Assembly (NCBI GenBank): GCA_032620915.1
Contig: CP136052.1
Location: forward strand, 2,782,001-2,846,000
Reading direction: 5' to 3'
Length of the DNA: 64,000 nt
Source: Oscillospiraceae bacterium NTUH-002-81
GTDB lineage: Bacteria > Bacillota > Clostridia > Lachnospirales > Lachnospiraceae
Part shown: positions 11,442 to 21,553 of the stretch, piece by piece
Layout of the letters: every line of letters begins with the position of its first letter
How positions within the stretch are numbered: the first letter of the stretch is position 1
The notes under the pieces: generated by a model
Seen by the model: only the letters and a program-made list of their open reading frames with translations
What the model was told of the DNA's origin: nothing
Database searches by the model: none
Position numbers and translations under genes: made by a program

Positions 11442-11906
11442 TCAGCCTTCAATGGCAATGGTGCTCTTCTGTTCCACTGCCTTTGCTTCCTTCTTCGGAA
11501 CAAACAGCTTCAGCACACCATGACGGAACTCGGCCCTGATATCCTCCTGCTCTACATTGGCTCCTACATAGAAGCTTCTGCTGCAGGCTCCGGCATAACG
11601 CTCCCGTCTGATGTAACGGCTCTCCTTCGCCTCATCCTCCTGATCCAGTCCCTTGCTGGCACTGATGGTCAGATAACCGTTATCCAGGACTGCCTGGATC
11701 TCTTCCTTCTTGAATCCCGGAAGGTCAACCAGCAGTTCATAGCCATCCGCTTTCTCACGGATATCGGTCTTCATCATCCGGTCACCCTTGCGGCCGTAAA
11801 GCTTCTTCTCCGCTTTCTTCAGATCTTTGTCATTGTAGAAAAACGGAAACGAGTCATCAAAAAAGCTATCAAATAAATTTTCTCCAAAAATACTGGGCAT
11901 CATCAT
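11442..11906 (-). CDS. Hsp20/alpha-crystallin family small heat-shock protein
   Basis: A 154-aa holdase chaperone that keeps unfolding proteins soluble for ClpB/DnaK. The alpha-crystallin domain spans about residues 45-140 (DIREKADGYELLVDLPGFKKEEIQ..., and the closing GVLKLFVPKKE). The N-terminal arm MMMPSIFGENLFDSFFDD is typical. Ribosome binding site gaggag precedes the ATG triplet. The CIRCE promoter at 12047-12089 lies upstream, leaving a leader of about 134 nt. Confidence 0.93.
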   Translation of the reverse strand: MMMPSIFGENLFDSFFDDSFPFFYNDKDLKKAEKKLYGRKGDRMMKTDIREKADGYELLVDLPGFKKEEIQAVLDNGYLTISASKGLDQEDEAKESRYIRRERYAGACSRSFYVGANVEQEDIRAEFRHGVLKLFVPKKEAKAVEQKSTIAIEG

Positions 11907-11950
11907 AAGTCATTTCTCCTCTCAAATATATATGCTTGTTTATGGTCTGC

Positions 11951-11979
11951 ATCTGTGGGTTTTTCTATCACCCGCAGAT
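11951..11979 (-). promoter_or_regulatory. Hairpin in the hsp20 mRNA leader
   Basis: ATCTGTGGGT (11951-11960) and ACCCGCAGAT (11970-11979) form a 10-bp stem with a single G-U pair, about 45 nt before the hsp20 start. A second stem TCCCGG/CCGGGA lies near 11985-12005. A structured leader on a small heat-shock gene could act as a thermosensor, but neither stem visibly hides the ribosome binding site. Confidence 0.4.
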
Positions 11980-12046
11980 GTTATTTCCCGGAACTGGTAC
12001 CGGGATACATGTAGATCTTTTGTATCCCTTTCCTTGTTCTATGTGT

Positions 12047-12089
12047 ACTATATCACGCATTGTTAGCACTGTCAATAGGTGAGTGCTAA
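12047..12089 (-). promoter_or_regulatory. CIRCE operator overlapping the hsp20 promoter
   Basis: TTAGCACTG-N9-GAGTGCTAA (12063-12089) is a second CIRCE element. The reverse-strand promoter TTGACA (12070-12075), 17-bp spacer, TATAGT (12047-12052) has the same architecture as that of clpB, so HrcA should repress both. The BREX island starts immediately upstream of this operator. Confidence 0.9.
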
Positions 12090-12115
12090 CTTTTTTGTGA
12101 AGATTTTGTGAACGC
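12072..12115 (+). repeat. Left-edge direct repeat of the BREX island
   Basis: TCAATAGGTGAGTGCTAA (12072-12089, including the right arm of the hsp20 CIRCE), then ATTTTGTGAACGC (12103-12115). The same two blocks occur at the other edge of the island (32984-33016) with two mismatches in the first block and none in the second. AT-rich island sequence starts right after. Confidence 0.6.
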
Positions 12116-12217
12116 TACAAGCCATGCAAAATGGTGAAAAAAGACGCCCTGCTAGTTTTGGGGAGCTACTATTCTTTTTTTTTTAATCTAATGCTCTTCT
12201 ACTATATGTATTTTTCA

Positions 12218-13372
12218 TCACTCTGCCGCTTTATATCCAGCATTCGTAATTACATAAATTGCTTCGCCTTTTCTTTCAATATATTTTGCTTGTAAACAAG
12301 CATTAAGCGCTTCTTCCCAAACAGCATATTCACGTCTATCTGGATACTCCTTAGCAACTACTTCGCTACCTATCTGAATATATGTGCCTGATTCCAAATC
12401 AAAGGCTATCAAAATCTGTCCTTCTGGTACAGCTGCCGCTTTTTTAAGGAGTTGCTTCATTTCCTCTGTAATTGAGACAGATGCAATGCCGACATTCTCC
12501 TTTTGGGTTGATACATCGCCGTTTATTTCACGAATAAACTTGTCCCTTGCTTCTTCCCAAATAATATCTTCATTATCTGAAATATCAAATTCTGATTCTA
12601 ATTCCCGTCTTAACTGATTCAGACGATCTTTTACTTCTGAACGATCACCATCTAACTTAATAGCAATACAGGCACTTCCAATTACACCTTTCATTTCTGA
12701 AAAATCAAAGCCTGGAAGAAGAAGTGACGTTGCATTTGCTCTTAGTACCCATGCTGCGCCCATTTCATTTAAGCTGACTGGACTTTCGTAATATTCTGGC
12801 GAATGTACGAAAATAATATGTAAGGCATAATTAAGAAACCGTTCCCTTAAAAAGTCAAAAATATTGGCTCCATTTGGTATTCCATATCCCGGAAGGGAAC
12901 TACAAAAAATATCTCTGCGAGGACTTAAATTGATTGAACGAAGTAAATCCGCAATTTTTGCAACTTGATCCTTATTCTTGGAAGAATGACTTATAAATAT
13001 AAGCGGTTTCTTTTTCATACCAGAAGCACCTCCTTGTAAGTGTGACAATTCTGACTCTTTTTTTTCGTCTGGATAATATCTATCAATATTTTTTCTAATA
13101 GCCTGAAGTTTTCCAACAAGCTCAATAAAATACTTTTTCTCTGTAAAACCATCCAGGCGCTTGCCACACAAATTAATAGTTTCCCATACAAAAGTGTCAT
13201 GAGTTCGATCATAAATTCCCTGTAATTCCAATTTTATTTCTTGAAGCCAATTTTGAAATTCAGGCACATCACTGATCCGTTCAAATGATGTTCCCATGCC
13301 GCCATCAAACGGATGAAACATCTTTTCTATTTCTTTTCGTGAATCTATAAGTTCAATTAAGTCTTTCTTCAA
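12218..13372 (-). CDS. TIR-domain protein at the end of the BREX operon
   Basis: A 384-aa protein. Residues 1-118 have no recognisable domain. A TIR domain spans about 122-265: beta strand PLIFISHSSKNKD (about 123-135), an AESLHI-like central part (FVHSPEYYESPVSLNEMGAAW) and a candidate catalytic glutamate in NEMGAAW (about residue 203). The C-terminal ~90 residues (EGQILIAFDLESGTYIQIG...) look like a small sensor or winged-helix module. Bacterial TIR proteins of defence systems cleave NAD+ on phage sensing, and a similar role is inferred here. It starts with TTG directly after the brxL stop, so it is the last gene of the operon. No other start has a better ribosome binding site. Confidence 0.85.
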   Translation of the reverse strand: MKKDLIELIDSRKEIEKMFHPFDGGMGTSFERISDVPEFQNWLQEIKLELQGIYDRTHDTFVWETINLCGKRLDGFTEKKYFIELVGKLQAIRKNIDRYYPDEKKESELSHLQGGASGMKKKPLIFISHSSKNKDQVAKIADLLRSINLSPRRDIFCSSLPGYGIPNGANIFDFLRERFLNYALHIIFVHSPEYYESPVSLNEMGAAWVLRANATSLLLPGFDFSEMKGVIGSACIAIKLDGDRSEVKDRLNQLRRELESEFDISDNEDIIWEEARDKFIREINGDVSTQKENVGIASVSITEEMKQLLKKAAAVPEGQILIAFDLESGTYIQIGSEVVAKEYPDRREYAVWEEALNACLQAKYIERKGEAIYVITNAGYKAAE

Positions 13373-15491
13373 TTACTCTACCCCCAACGCCTTAAACACC
13401 GCATCTTCCGCACTCTGATATGGAATCAACTGAAATGCACTCATCAGATCAGCCGGAACACTTGCGAAATCAACAAATGATGTACTCGGAATTAGCACCT
13501 TCTTTGCGCCACTATCCAAGCACACCTGAAGTGTATTGGCAAGTTCATCCACCTTTATCATTGTGCCACTAATTGTTATATCTCCCAACACTGCCAAGTT
13601 GCTGACAACAGGCTTTCCAAGGGCAATCGAACAAAGCGCAATCAACGTAGGAAGTGCCAGTTTATCTGTCATGCCGATGCCCTGCAAATCCTGATAATTG
13701 ATGATGTAGTCTTTGGTCGATGTACTGATAGCGCCACTGATCCGATTGCCGTTGGCTTTCAGATAATTAAATGCCGTGTTCACCGCTTCCTTGCATTTAG
13801 AATCACTGCCTAATCCTGTCCGTTCAATTTTGCCATTGCCCGGAAGCATCTGGCTTTCCAAACGGAATACACCAATCATGCCGCTTTTTCCTCTGGATAC
13901 GGTATAAATCTGTCCCGGATTACACATTCCATCCGGTATCAGCTTACCGCCACCCTGTTCTGGTACGGAAACATAATGTTCTGACATATCTTCTAGATCT
14001 ATATAGGAGAAGTTCACATCATAAAACTCCATACCACCCAGCTTCTTCAACTGCTCCTTGACGCGGCGACGCATTTCCAATGCAATTTGAATAATTTCTT
14101 CCAGTTCTTCTTTGGTAAACTCACCATTTGGATACATCAACTTCAGATAACCGTCTATCATACGACGAACCGCAATTGTGTCACGCTGATTCAAATTTCT
14201 TCCTAAACGGAAATAATGGTCAAATGCATCTCCATATTGCTCCTTGCGAAGTTCTCGGATGAACTCTGCCAAATAGTCACTGATAAAACCGTAATCATCG
14301 GTAAAATGCTCCGGTCTGAACTTCGGTATCTCCCATCCTGGAAGATAACAGTGCATACGATCAAGAAATGCTGTATCTGTTCCCATTTCCTGCGGAAAAG
14401 GTGCAAACAGACTGGATGTTTTCAACAGCACGTCCACACTTTGATTGATATTTCCCACAAATACCATGGACGCAGTAGCAGCTTTTTCTTCTTTGCCACG
14501 GGCAAAAGAGCCGGATGCCATGTAATCCTTCATAATCTGAATGCCATCTTTATCTTTAAACTTGATACCTGCCACTTCATCAAAGGCTACACAGTCCCAT
14601 AAGCCGACCAGTCCGACCGTTTTGCGTCCCATATTGTAAAACAGGTTTGCAACCGTCGTCTGTCCACCGGAAATCAAAATACTGTTTGGTGAAATCTCTT
14701 TGTAAAGATGAGATTTACCGGTGCTTCTCGGTCCAAGCTCACAAAGGTTAAAATTATTCTCAACTAATGGAATCATACGGGTCAAAAGTAACCATTTCTC
14801 ACGGTATGTAAATTCATCCGGTTCCATTCCGATAGAACGAAGAAGGATATCCAACCATTCATCTTTCGTAAAAACTTTTCGTCCCTGCTTCAGTTCATCA
14901 ATATCAATGTGCGGCATCTGGATCGGTGTCAGCTTACGGATACTGATTGGTGAAATATCTTTCTGCTTTTTCTGTTTGGAACGAAGTGGATTTCCATCAA
15001 TGTCCTCAATCCCAAAATTATTGTCGCCTTCAACCTCATAATCCAGCTGAACAATACACCAGATACCGCCACAGAGCAGGCGATCAAATTTTTCCGGATA
15101 TTCGTCGGCAATTGGTACATTACCAACGCCCAAATTAGAAAACTCTGCAAAAAAGCAATCCTTTTTCATATCCAGTCGAACAGTCACCATATCAATGATT
15201 GTGTGACTGCCTTTTTTTACGCAGCTGAGACAGAATTTTCTGTGATTCATCCGGGCGTACAAAGTTGTCAGCAAGAATACGCTTCACATTCTGTACGCCT
15301 TTCTCTATAACAGTCTCATCATCTGAACTGCAATACTGTCCCAACAAGAACTCAAGAACATACACTGGGACATTCGCCCCTTCTTTAATTTTCTTTGTCA
15401 GGTCTTTCCGAACAATCTTACCGTCAAAGTTCTGACGGAGCTTGTTCTTTATTTCTTCGCGGGTACTTTCATCCTCTGCAAATTGCTCCAT
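13373..15491 (-). CDS. brxL: BREX system Lon protease-like protein BrxL (frame broken once)
   Basis: The N-terminal piece (NFDGKIVRKDLTKKIKEGANVPVYVLEFLLGQYC) and the main piece (GSHTIIDMVTVRLD onward) match BrxL but lie in different frames. Removing one base from the T7 run at 15212-15218 (A7 on the coding strand) joins them into about 705 aa, normal for BrxL. An AAA+ module has Walker A GPRSTGKSH and the C-terminus is a Lon-type protease fold (GAISTSTKDYIIN..., GDITISGTMIKVDELANTLQ, AGAKKVLIP). The start at 15491 (MEQFAEDES) is chosen because it follows ggaggagag, while the upstream ATG at 15512 has none. BrxL is needed for phage exclusion. Confidence 0.9.
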
Positions 15492-15511
15492 CTTTCTCTC
15501 CTCCTGCGGCA

Positions 15512-18155
15512 TTAATTAAAAAAATCAAACTCGTCCACCGCAAAGGCGATGTCAATCTGAAATGGCTCTCGCTGTGGCATCTGTAATCCCTGTTCATCTG
15601 CAATTACTAGATAATAAGTAGCTGTATTGCTGTATTTTAGAGATTTTAGATTAAACTGACAACGGAAAGTTCTTTCTGCACCATTATCGCTGGTCTTATC
15701 TGCAATAATCTTCTGAATATCACTAATCTGCTTGCCGTCCTCATCTGTAAAGTAAACCTGATAGTTTGCAGCTTCACGGTTTGTACTTACCGCATCTTTT
15801 TGATAGAAGTTCAACGAAAAAATCATATTGCTGATTTTACGGTTTGCGGACAGTAAATTGACCGTTACCGGCTTGGTATCATATTTCTGTTTATTACGCT
15901 TGTATTCTATAGAATCATTGCGGAGATAATGATACTCAATCACCGGAACAACCATTTCCTGTAAACTGATACCACCATGCACAAAATTCATACCGCCGCC
16001 ATTCATTTTGATACGAATACTTTCTCTCGGTGCAAATCCATCAAATTCTGTATTTCCGCCCAGGAATTTTACAGGCATCAAGTAATCTGGTTGCACACCC
16101 TTCTGCATAATTGCATATCTTCTGCCATACTCCACACATCGCTTGATACTTTCTTTTTTTTGTAATGTCAGAGTTTGTTACATCCACATCAAAAAAGCCT
16201 CTTTTATCTACTTTGTCCTCTTCCTTCAAAGGACTGTATGTATAAAGAAATCCATGATCTGCCGTAATTAGAATATTCGTTCCACCAAATTCATTTACAA
16301 TGATACGCACAAGATTCTTCAATTCTGAAATTGCCTTGTCACACGCAGCAAAAACTGCAGTATCCGAAGTGTGGCTGGCTTCATCAATGGTATCGTGGTA
16401 AATATAGACCACATCCATACCTTTTACCAAAGCACTTCTTTCCGCTCGTTTCATAGCAATGATGTCATTATACTTTAAGGCCACGCTTGCTGAATCTTTT
16501 GTTTTCAGAACCTTGTCCCTATAAGTACTTGCCGTAGACTGTCCATCTGCCAAAACCGTCAAAATATCGTTCCGAACCTCTACTGTCAGTTCTTTGTGCG
16601 GCAACAAAGCTGCCATACCAAACTTTGTAGTAGAAGGGAAGATACTCTGCATACTGCTGATAGAAACCTTACTTTGCGTTTCTCGCTGAAGCTGATCTGC
16701 CATCGTAGCTGCCACTTCATAACGCATGGCATCTGAGATAATTACAAATACTTTCGTATCCGAGGTTTGAATACGGGAACGGTAAAAATCCTCCTGTTGC
16801 GGTACTTCCAGAACTTTACCGTAAGTTGCCAGTTCATCCGCACATACATCTGACCAGTTGTTGCCCAACTCACCTAAGAACCAATGATTATAGAGTCCTT
16901 CCACTTTATCGACAACGTGCTTGAATAGATCATCCAGCAGAATATTGGAAGTCTCCAAACTCTTTTGAAAACTAAGATGGAATAAACGGTAATAAGTATC
17001 CATCTGATAGTAACTCTCTGTATATTCTTTCCAGATACTTTTCGCTTCTGCGGTATGGAATCCGGCAGAATGTTCCTTAAAGAAACTTTGCATATTCGCC
17101 ACTTGTAAGATACCGTCATAAAAATTCTCAAATGGCTCATACCATACACAAGTTCTCCGTTCTTCAACGGTATCCGTAATGGTATCCACATCAATGATAT
17201 GGTCACTAATCTCTGTCATTATCTTTGTCAGAATCACTTCATTAATACACGGAAAGCACTCTGTTCCTACCAAATCCTCTACTGCCAGCTTTTCAAAGCG
17301 CTGATGCAGATGAGCTTCATCCTCAACATAACGTGCCACATCATATAATTGCGGAATGTTATCACTATGAAGCCATTCAGAAATAAAATCATAGCAATAT
17401 GCCTGATGTGGTATGGAAATAAAACCGTCCAGTCCGGCAAGATATTCCTGCCGCATGGTACGGGTCGCCGCGGTTAAAAGCAGATGAATTGCCAACCGCC
17501 CAAGGTCTGGTTCTTCCTCCACAAATCCGCATCTCTGACGAACCATCGCCCAAAATGCTGCGTCTGCATGATATTTTACAAGATCCTGATAAACCGTGTT
17601 ATTATTCAAATCCAGTCCCGCCTGGAACACACTACGGAGAATCATATTAGGCTGTGCATCTTTCAATCCACAGATTACCGCCATGACAGCCATGTGTAAC
17701 TGTGCCGGTGTTTCCGGAACTTTATTCTGTGTACTGACTTTCAAACGACGGTCTTTCGCATTGAAATAAGCACGATAATTTTTAACCTGTTTCCTCATTG
17801 CCGGATTTGATATAAGTCCCATCTCATCCATCCAGATAGAAATCAGATCCGCCCGAAACTCTTCGCTGTAAAGCTCCACATCCAGAAGCCAGTTATCATC
17901 AGGGCGGTTATAGACACACGGACTGTAAACCAGATAATTTGTGGTCAAATCATCTACTGAAAGCAGTTTTTTTACAGAAAACGCATTATTTCCAGTCAGT
18001 GCAATCACCTTTGCATTTTCCAAAACCACTTCATCCAGCTTATCCTCAAATTCCTTATCTTCATCGTACCAGAAAATGATACGACGCTGATAAAACTCAG
18101 GAAGAGGTGCAGCAAACCTGCGATTTAAATCTTGTATTATTTTATCTGTATCCAT
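15512..18155 (-). CDS. pglZ: BREX phosphatase-like protein PglZ (frame broken once)
   Basis: PglZ of type I BREX, alkaline phosphatase superfamily. The first ORF has the metal-binding core VFVIISDAMRYE (about residue 465) and ILITADHGFLYTY (about 630). It leaves frame at DITKK, and the rest (MEYGRRYAIMQKG to EFDFFN) follows in another frame. Removing one base from the T8 run at 16154-16161 (A8 in the coding strand) gives a continuous protein of about 880 aa, close to the family length. ATG follows ggagg, 9 bp after the AlbA_2 gene. Without the correction, the protein would lose its last ~210 residues. Confidence 0.92.
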
Positions 18156-18164
18156 GCTGTCCTC

Positions 18165-19640
18165 CTACCTTATAATTTTCCAATTTGCTTTTCGTTTTGT
18201 TCCGCTCTGTACCAATCTACCTTTTTCCTGTAAAGAAGCAAACATTCGAGAAACCGTTCTTTTCGATATACCTATTTCTTCCGCATAATATGCCTGTGTT
18301 GCAGACGGATTCTTCTCTATAATCTGCAACAATTTTTCTATCTGCGTCTGTTCCTTATTAAGTGGCACTTCAGCGCCATTAGTGCCATCATCAGCGCCAC
18401 AATTAACGCCATTAGTGTCATTTTTAGTGCCATTGGCGTTAATTATGGCGTTATTGGTATCAACCTGACCTCGATAAATATTGATACGCAAATCAACTTC
18501 GCCACCAATAAACTCCGGCTCCCGCAGTCCGGCAGCTTTTACTTTATCAATAATTCTCGGAATACCGCTTCCCCAATGCTCAATCAGGTTCATATAAGCA
18601 AACGCATGGGCAAGGGCTTCATTTCTGATTTTGGAATAGCCTTCTTTCATACGCTCCATCGTTTGTCCCATTGGCAGCTTTCCTGGAGAAGTAATTTCCA
18701 ATCGGTTGTCATATACCGCAACCTGTATCGTACCATGATCCAGATAACTACGATGTACCATGGCATTGATAATCAACTCACGAATGGCATCCGGTGGAAT
18801 CTCATAAACATCCTGCCGATAAATTCCCACAATGGTAGCACCCAGATGAATATTTCTCAGAACAAACTGAAATGCTTCATCTATCTGCTCCCAAAGCGGA
18901 CCGGTATATTCTCTACGGTCAACAAATACCGCTTTCGTTGTACCTTTGAACACACCACATTGCGTTGCAACATGAAGTCCTCCGTTGCCTGTCAAAATAG
19001 CAAAGGCATTGGACGGATAATCTTTTCCATCACGCTCAATCAAAACACCCCAGGAACGCAGCTGCTGTCTACCGACATCTTTGATGTATGCTTTCTGTTC
19101 CTCAGTATGTGCGTTTTTGATTGCCTGCTCCTTCATAGCTTTGCAAAGAGCATCAATATCTTCATCCGTGATATTCAGTCCTGTACACAAAACCTGATCG
19201 TAGTAGCGGTTACTGCCCTCAAACAACAGCTCCTTGACCATATACTCATCGGCAAGGCGGGTGGTTCCGGCAACACGGACATATACACCGCCATCTCTGC
19301 CAAGGGCTTTGATATAATACGGACGCTGTCTGCCCTCAGAAACCTCTACCACAATGACAGTCTTACCATTAACCGTCTGTAAAGTAATATCCGGGATAAT
19401 TGCCGGTTCACAGCTGTCTGATACGGCATTGGCAATGGCATCCATTTTCTTGAATACATCTTCCTTGTCAAAGCCAACAACCTCTCTGGTTTTATCGGCA
19501 ATTCCGAAAATGATTTTTCCTCCAGTTCCATTTGCAAAGGCAACCACAGACTTCATATATTTGATGCTTTTCTCCGGCAGGTTCTCTTTGAACTCTACAT
19601 TCTTCGATTCTCCTGCAAGAATTTCTTCTATGGTCATCAT
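18165..19640 (-). CDS. AlbA_2 (Schlafen-like) DNA-binding protein with HATPase_c_4 and winged-helix tail
   Basis: A 491-aa protein inside the BREX operon. Residues ~10-125 form an AlbA_2 domain (ESKNVEFKENLPEK, VVAFANGTGGKIIFGIADKTREVVG, GGVYVRVAGTTRLAD). Residues ~285-375 resemble the RecG-C-terminal-type HATPase_c_4 fold (REALIINAMVHRSY-like IRELIINAMVHRSYLDHG, NRLEITSPGKLP, NEALAHAFAYMNLIEHWGSGIPRI). A repetitive Asn/Gly/Thr linker (about 397-425) leads to a C-terminal winged helix (YYAEEIGISKRTVSRMFASLQEKGRL). Proteins of this make-up are usually called transcriptional regulators or helicase-like. Its role in BREX is unknown. ATG follows gaggtg. Confidence 0.85.
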   Translation of the reverse strand: MMTIEEILAGESKNVEFKENLPEKSIKYMKSVVAFANGTGGKIIFGIADKTREVVGFDKEDVFKKMDAIANAVSDSCEPAIIPDITLQTVNGKTVIVVEVSEGRQRPYYIKALGRDGGVYVRVAGTTRLADEYMVKELLFEGSNRYYDQVLCTGLNITDEDIDALCKAMKEQAIKNAHTEEQKAYIKDVGRQQLRSWGVLIERDGKDYPSNAFAILTGNGGLHVATQCGVFKGTTKAVFVDRREYTGPLWEQIDEAFQFVLRNIHLGATIVGIYRQDVYEIPPDAIRELIINAMVHRSYLDHGTIQVAVYDNRLEITSPGKLPMGQTMERMKEGYSKIRNEALAHAFAYMNLIEHWGSGIPRIIDKVKAAGLREPEFIGGEVDLRINIYRGQVDTNNAIINANGTKNDTNGVNCGADDGTNGAEVPLNKEQTQIEKLLQIIEKNPSATQAYYAEEIGISKRTVSRMFASLQEKGRLVQSGTKRKANWKIIR

Positions 19641-19676
19641 AACACCTCGCTCTCTTTGGTAGCATTCGCCACCCGA

Positions 19677-20360
19677 TTATTTTAAGTCACTTTCTGTTTC
19701 CGAAGAATCCGCTTTTTCTACTATTGCTGATAACGCTGATTTAGCAGAAATGATTGCTGTAATATCACTAATATCACCAATATCCAATTCGATATGATCT
19801 ATATTTTCATCACCTGGCGTAAATACAAATCTTACTTCCTGCTGATAGCTATACGAATCACGTTTCCAAAAAGCAATATTCCACATTCCTGCAAGCAATG
19901 AAATTAACATATTCCCGCCATCAATAGTTGGATCATAGTATTGAACTGGCTTGAAATAAACTTTATAACCTGCTTGTTCAGCCGCAACTTTTACCCTACG
20001 AATAAATTCATCATGGTCTAAAACGATCAATGCCGTATCGCCAAATGAAAGCATTTTTTCTTTTTGTTTATCTGTAAATCTAAATTTTTCTTTCTTTGGA
20101 TTTACACCAAACATACAGAAAACGAAATCGTTTGATTCAGATGTTTTTAACAAATCATCATTAACTGCAACTGTTTCTCCAGTATCAGGGAAATAGATAG
20201 TAGCTTCGTTAATATGAATCATGGCTTCATACTTGTCGCCAACTTCACAATCACCGGTTTCTTCTTCTCTTTTACGATAATATCCAAGAGTTTTCGCATA
20301 AATTTTCCCCGCTTGCAAACTTTTAATCTTGTCTGCATCTTGAAATTTTATTAGTGGCAT
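19677..20360 (-). CDS. Unknown protein nested in the BREX operon (227 aa)
   Basis: I do not recognise a family. The protein starts MPLIKFQDADKIKSLQAGKIYAKTLGYYRKREEETGD and has KYEAMIHINEATIYF, FVFCMFGVNP and YSYQQEVRFVF segments, which look like a compact alpha/beta fold of soluble type (no membrane helix, no signal). The end is acidic. It lies between the 273-aa gene and the AlbA_2 gene in the same orientation. AAAGGA sits right in front of the ATG, so the ribosome binding site is cramped. Confidence 0.6.
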   Translation of the reverse strand: MPLIKFQDADKIKSLQAGKIYAKTLGYYRKREEETGDCEVGDKYEAMIHINEATIYFPDTGETVAVNDDLLKTSESNDFVFCMFGVNPKKEKFRFTDKQKEKMLSFGDTALIVLDHDEFIRRVKVAAEQAGYKVYFKPVQYYDPTIDGGNMLISLLAGMWNIAFWKRDSYSYQQEVRFVFTPGDENIDHIELDIGDISDITAIISAKSALSAIVEKADSSETESDLK

Positions 20361-20446
20361 TCCTTTTGCTTGAAAATGAAATTTTTCTCCCTTCGAATCT
20401 CTCCCTTCGTTGTTAATTGATATATTTTCACGTCTACATAAGTAAT

Positions 20447-21265
20447 TTAACTTTTCAATTCATCATAAAATCCCTTATAATCAGGATATTTTTCTTGCAT
20501 ATGTATATAATCTCTTATTTCCTCAATGCCTAAAATATTTTCCGGTGGAACATCTCCCACTGTCATTCCTGTAAATTTAAATTCATAATCAAAGCCAAAA
20601 ATATCTTTCATTATGTTGTATTTGACTATTTCAGCAATTAAACTATTGCGATCTGTCTCATAAATATCATCTAATTTAACCTTAAATGTTATTACACATG
20701 GAGTTCCCATAATCCATAGACGCTTATAAGGTTCTTCTTTATACAGATCCCTATCCATCGCTTTCAAAGACCATCGCAAAATTTCGCCCCCTAAATTGAC
20801 AGCAAAATAATTTAATTGATCATTCTTATATACTTGACTTTTATCAATAAAAAAGTGTACCGATTTTGTTTTGGATTGTTTGTTACAATTCCACAAATAA
20901 TATACATGTGAAAAAACTTCTTCTATTTTATCTTCATCTAAGCCTATATCGACAAGGAGTTTTCGTAATCGCCTCTCTCCAGCATTATTTTTCCCTCCAG
21001 CAGTCACAAGACCATGTTTCCAATATTCATTCTCGTCTAAAATACGCGCACAATGACATACTACAATTTCTATATCCATATTTTCTTTAACAAAATCAGT
21101 AACCAACTTCGATTCACCAACTCTAATCCCCTGCAACTGATGTTCAATTTGCCACCCCTCTTCAATGTTATTCGTATTTACTTTTCTTAGAATCATCTTT
21201 TCAAATTCAGTTCCCCAATTTTTCAATTCTTTTGGGAACGTGTTCGGATTGTCAAAATCAATCAT
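20447..21265 (-). CDS. Unknown protein nested in the BREX operon (about 272 aa)
   Basis: Unrecognised soluble protein with notable aromatic and acidic content. The start at 21265 (MIDFDNPNTFPKELK) is chosen because it is 7 nt after gaggtg; the ORF extends six codons further upstream. Segments such as IEIVVCHCARILDENEYW, GGKNNAGERRLRKLL and SHVYYLWNCNKQS are well-formed but match no family I know. Its AT-rich composition differs from the neighbouring pglX ends and from the AlbA_2 gene, suggesting a separate origin. Confidence 0.6.
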   Translation of the reverse strand: MIDFDNPNTFPKELKNWGTEFEKMILRKVNTNNIEEGWQIEHQLQGIRVGESKLVTDFVKENMDIEIVVCHCARILDENEYWKHGLVTAGGKNNAGERRLRKLLVDIGLDEDKIEEVFSHVYYLWNCNKQSKTKSVHFFIDKSQVYKNDQLNYFAVNLGGEILRWSLKAMDRDLYKEEPYKRLWIMGTPCVITFKVKLDDIYETDRNSLIAEIVKYNIMKDIFGFDYEFKFTGMTVGDVPPENILGIEEIRDYIHMQEKYPDYKGFYDELKS

Positions 21266-21309
21266 TTTGTAGCACCTCATCACGAATAAATACCAAACTC
21301 ACATTTCAG

Positions 21310-21540
21310 TTATTGGCAATTTTCCAGAAACTTCTCTGTATATTCCAGTCTTAATTCCTCTACAAGATACAGATCACTCATACAGTGCATATCAGAAACA
21401 CCATCTCGCATTAGCTGATAAACTTCAGAATGATAAAATAATCCCAATGCCTCATCCAGAGAAAGTCCCTGCTGTTTGGCAAAGCACTCAATGACACGGG
21501 CATATTTTTTCTGAAGTAAAATCGGGTTTGCAGTCATCAT
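21310..21540 (-). CDS. Small unknown protein downstream of pglX (about 76 aa)
   Basis: A small all-helical-looking protein, MMTANPILLQKKYARVIECFAKQQG then LSLDEALGLFYHSEVYQLMRDG and SDMHCMSDLYLVEELRLEY. It resembles small conserved Clostridia proteins found next to defence or toxin-antitoxin genes, but I cannot name the family. ATG at 21540 follows ggaggg at 7 nt; the TTG at 21546 is a less likely start. It lies 13 bp after pglX. Confidence 0.62.
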   Translation of the reverse strand: MMTANPILLQKKYARVIECFAKQQGLSLDEALGLFYHSEVYQLMRDGVSDMHCMSDLYLVEELRLEYTEKFLENCQ

Positions 21541-21553
21541 ACGCAATCCCTCC

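Noticed and set aside
12124..12217. Possible terminator after the TIR gene
   Set aside because: There are A/T runs but I found no inverted repeat strong enough to support a terminator.
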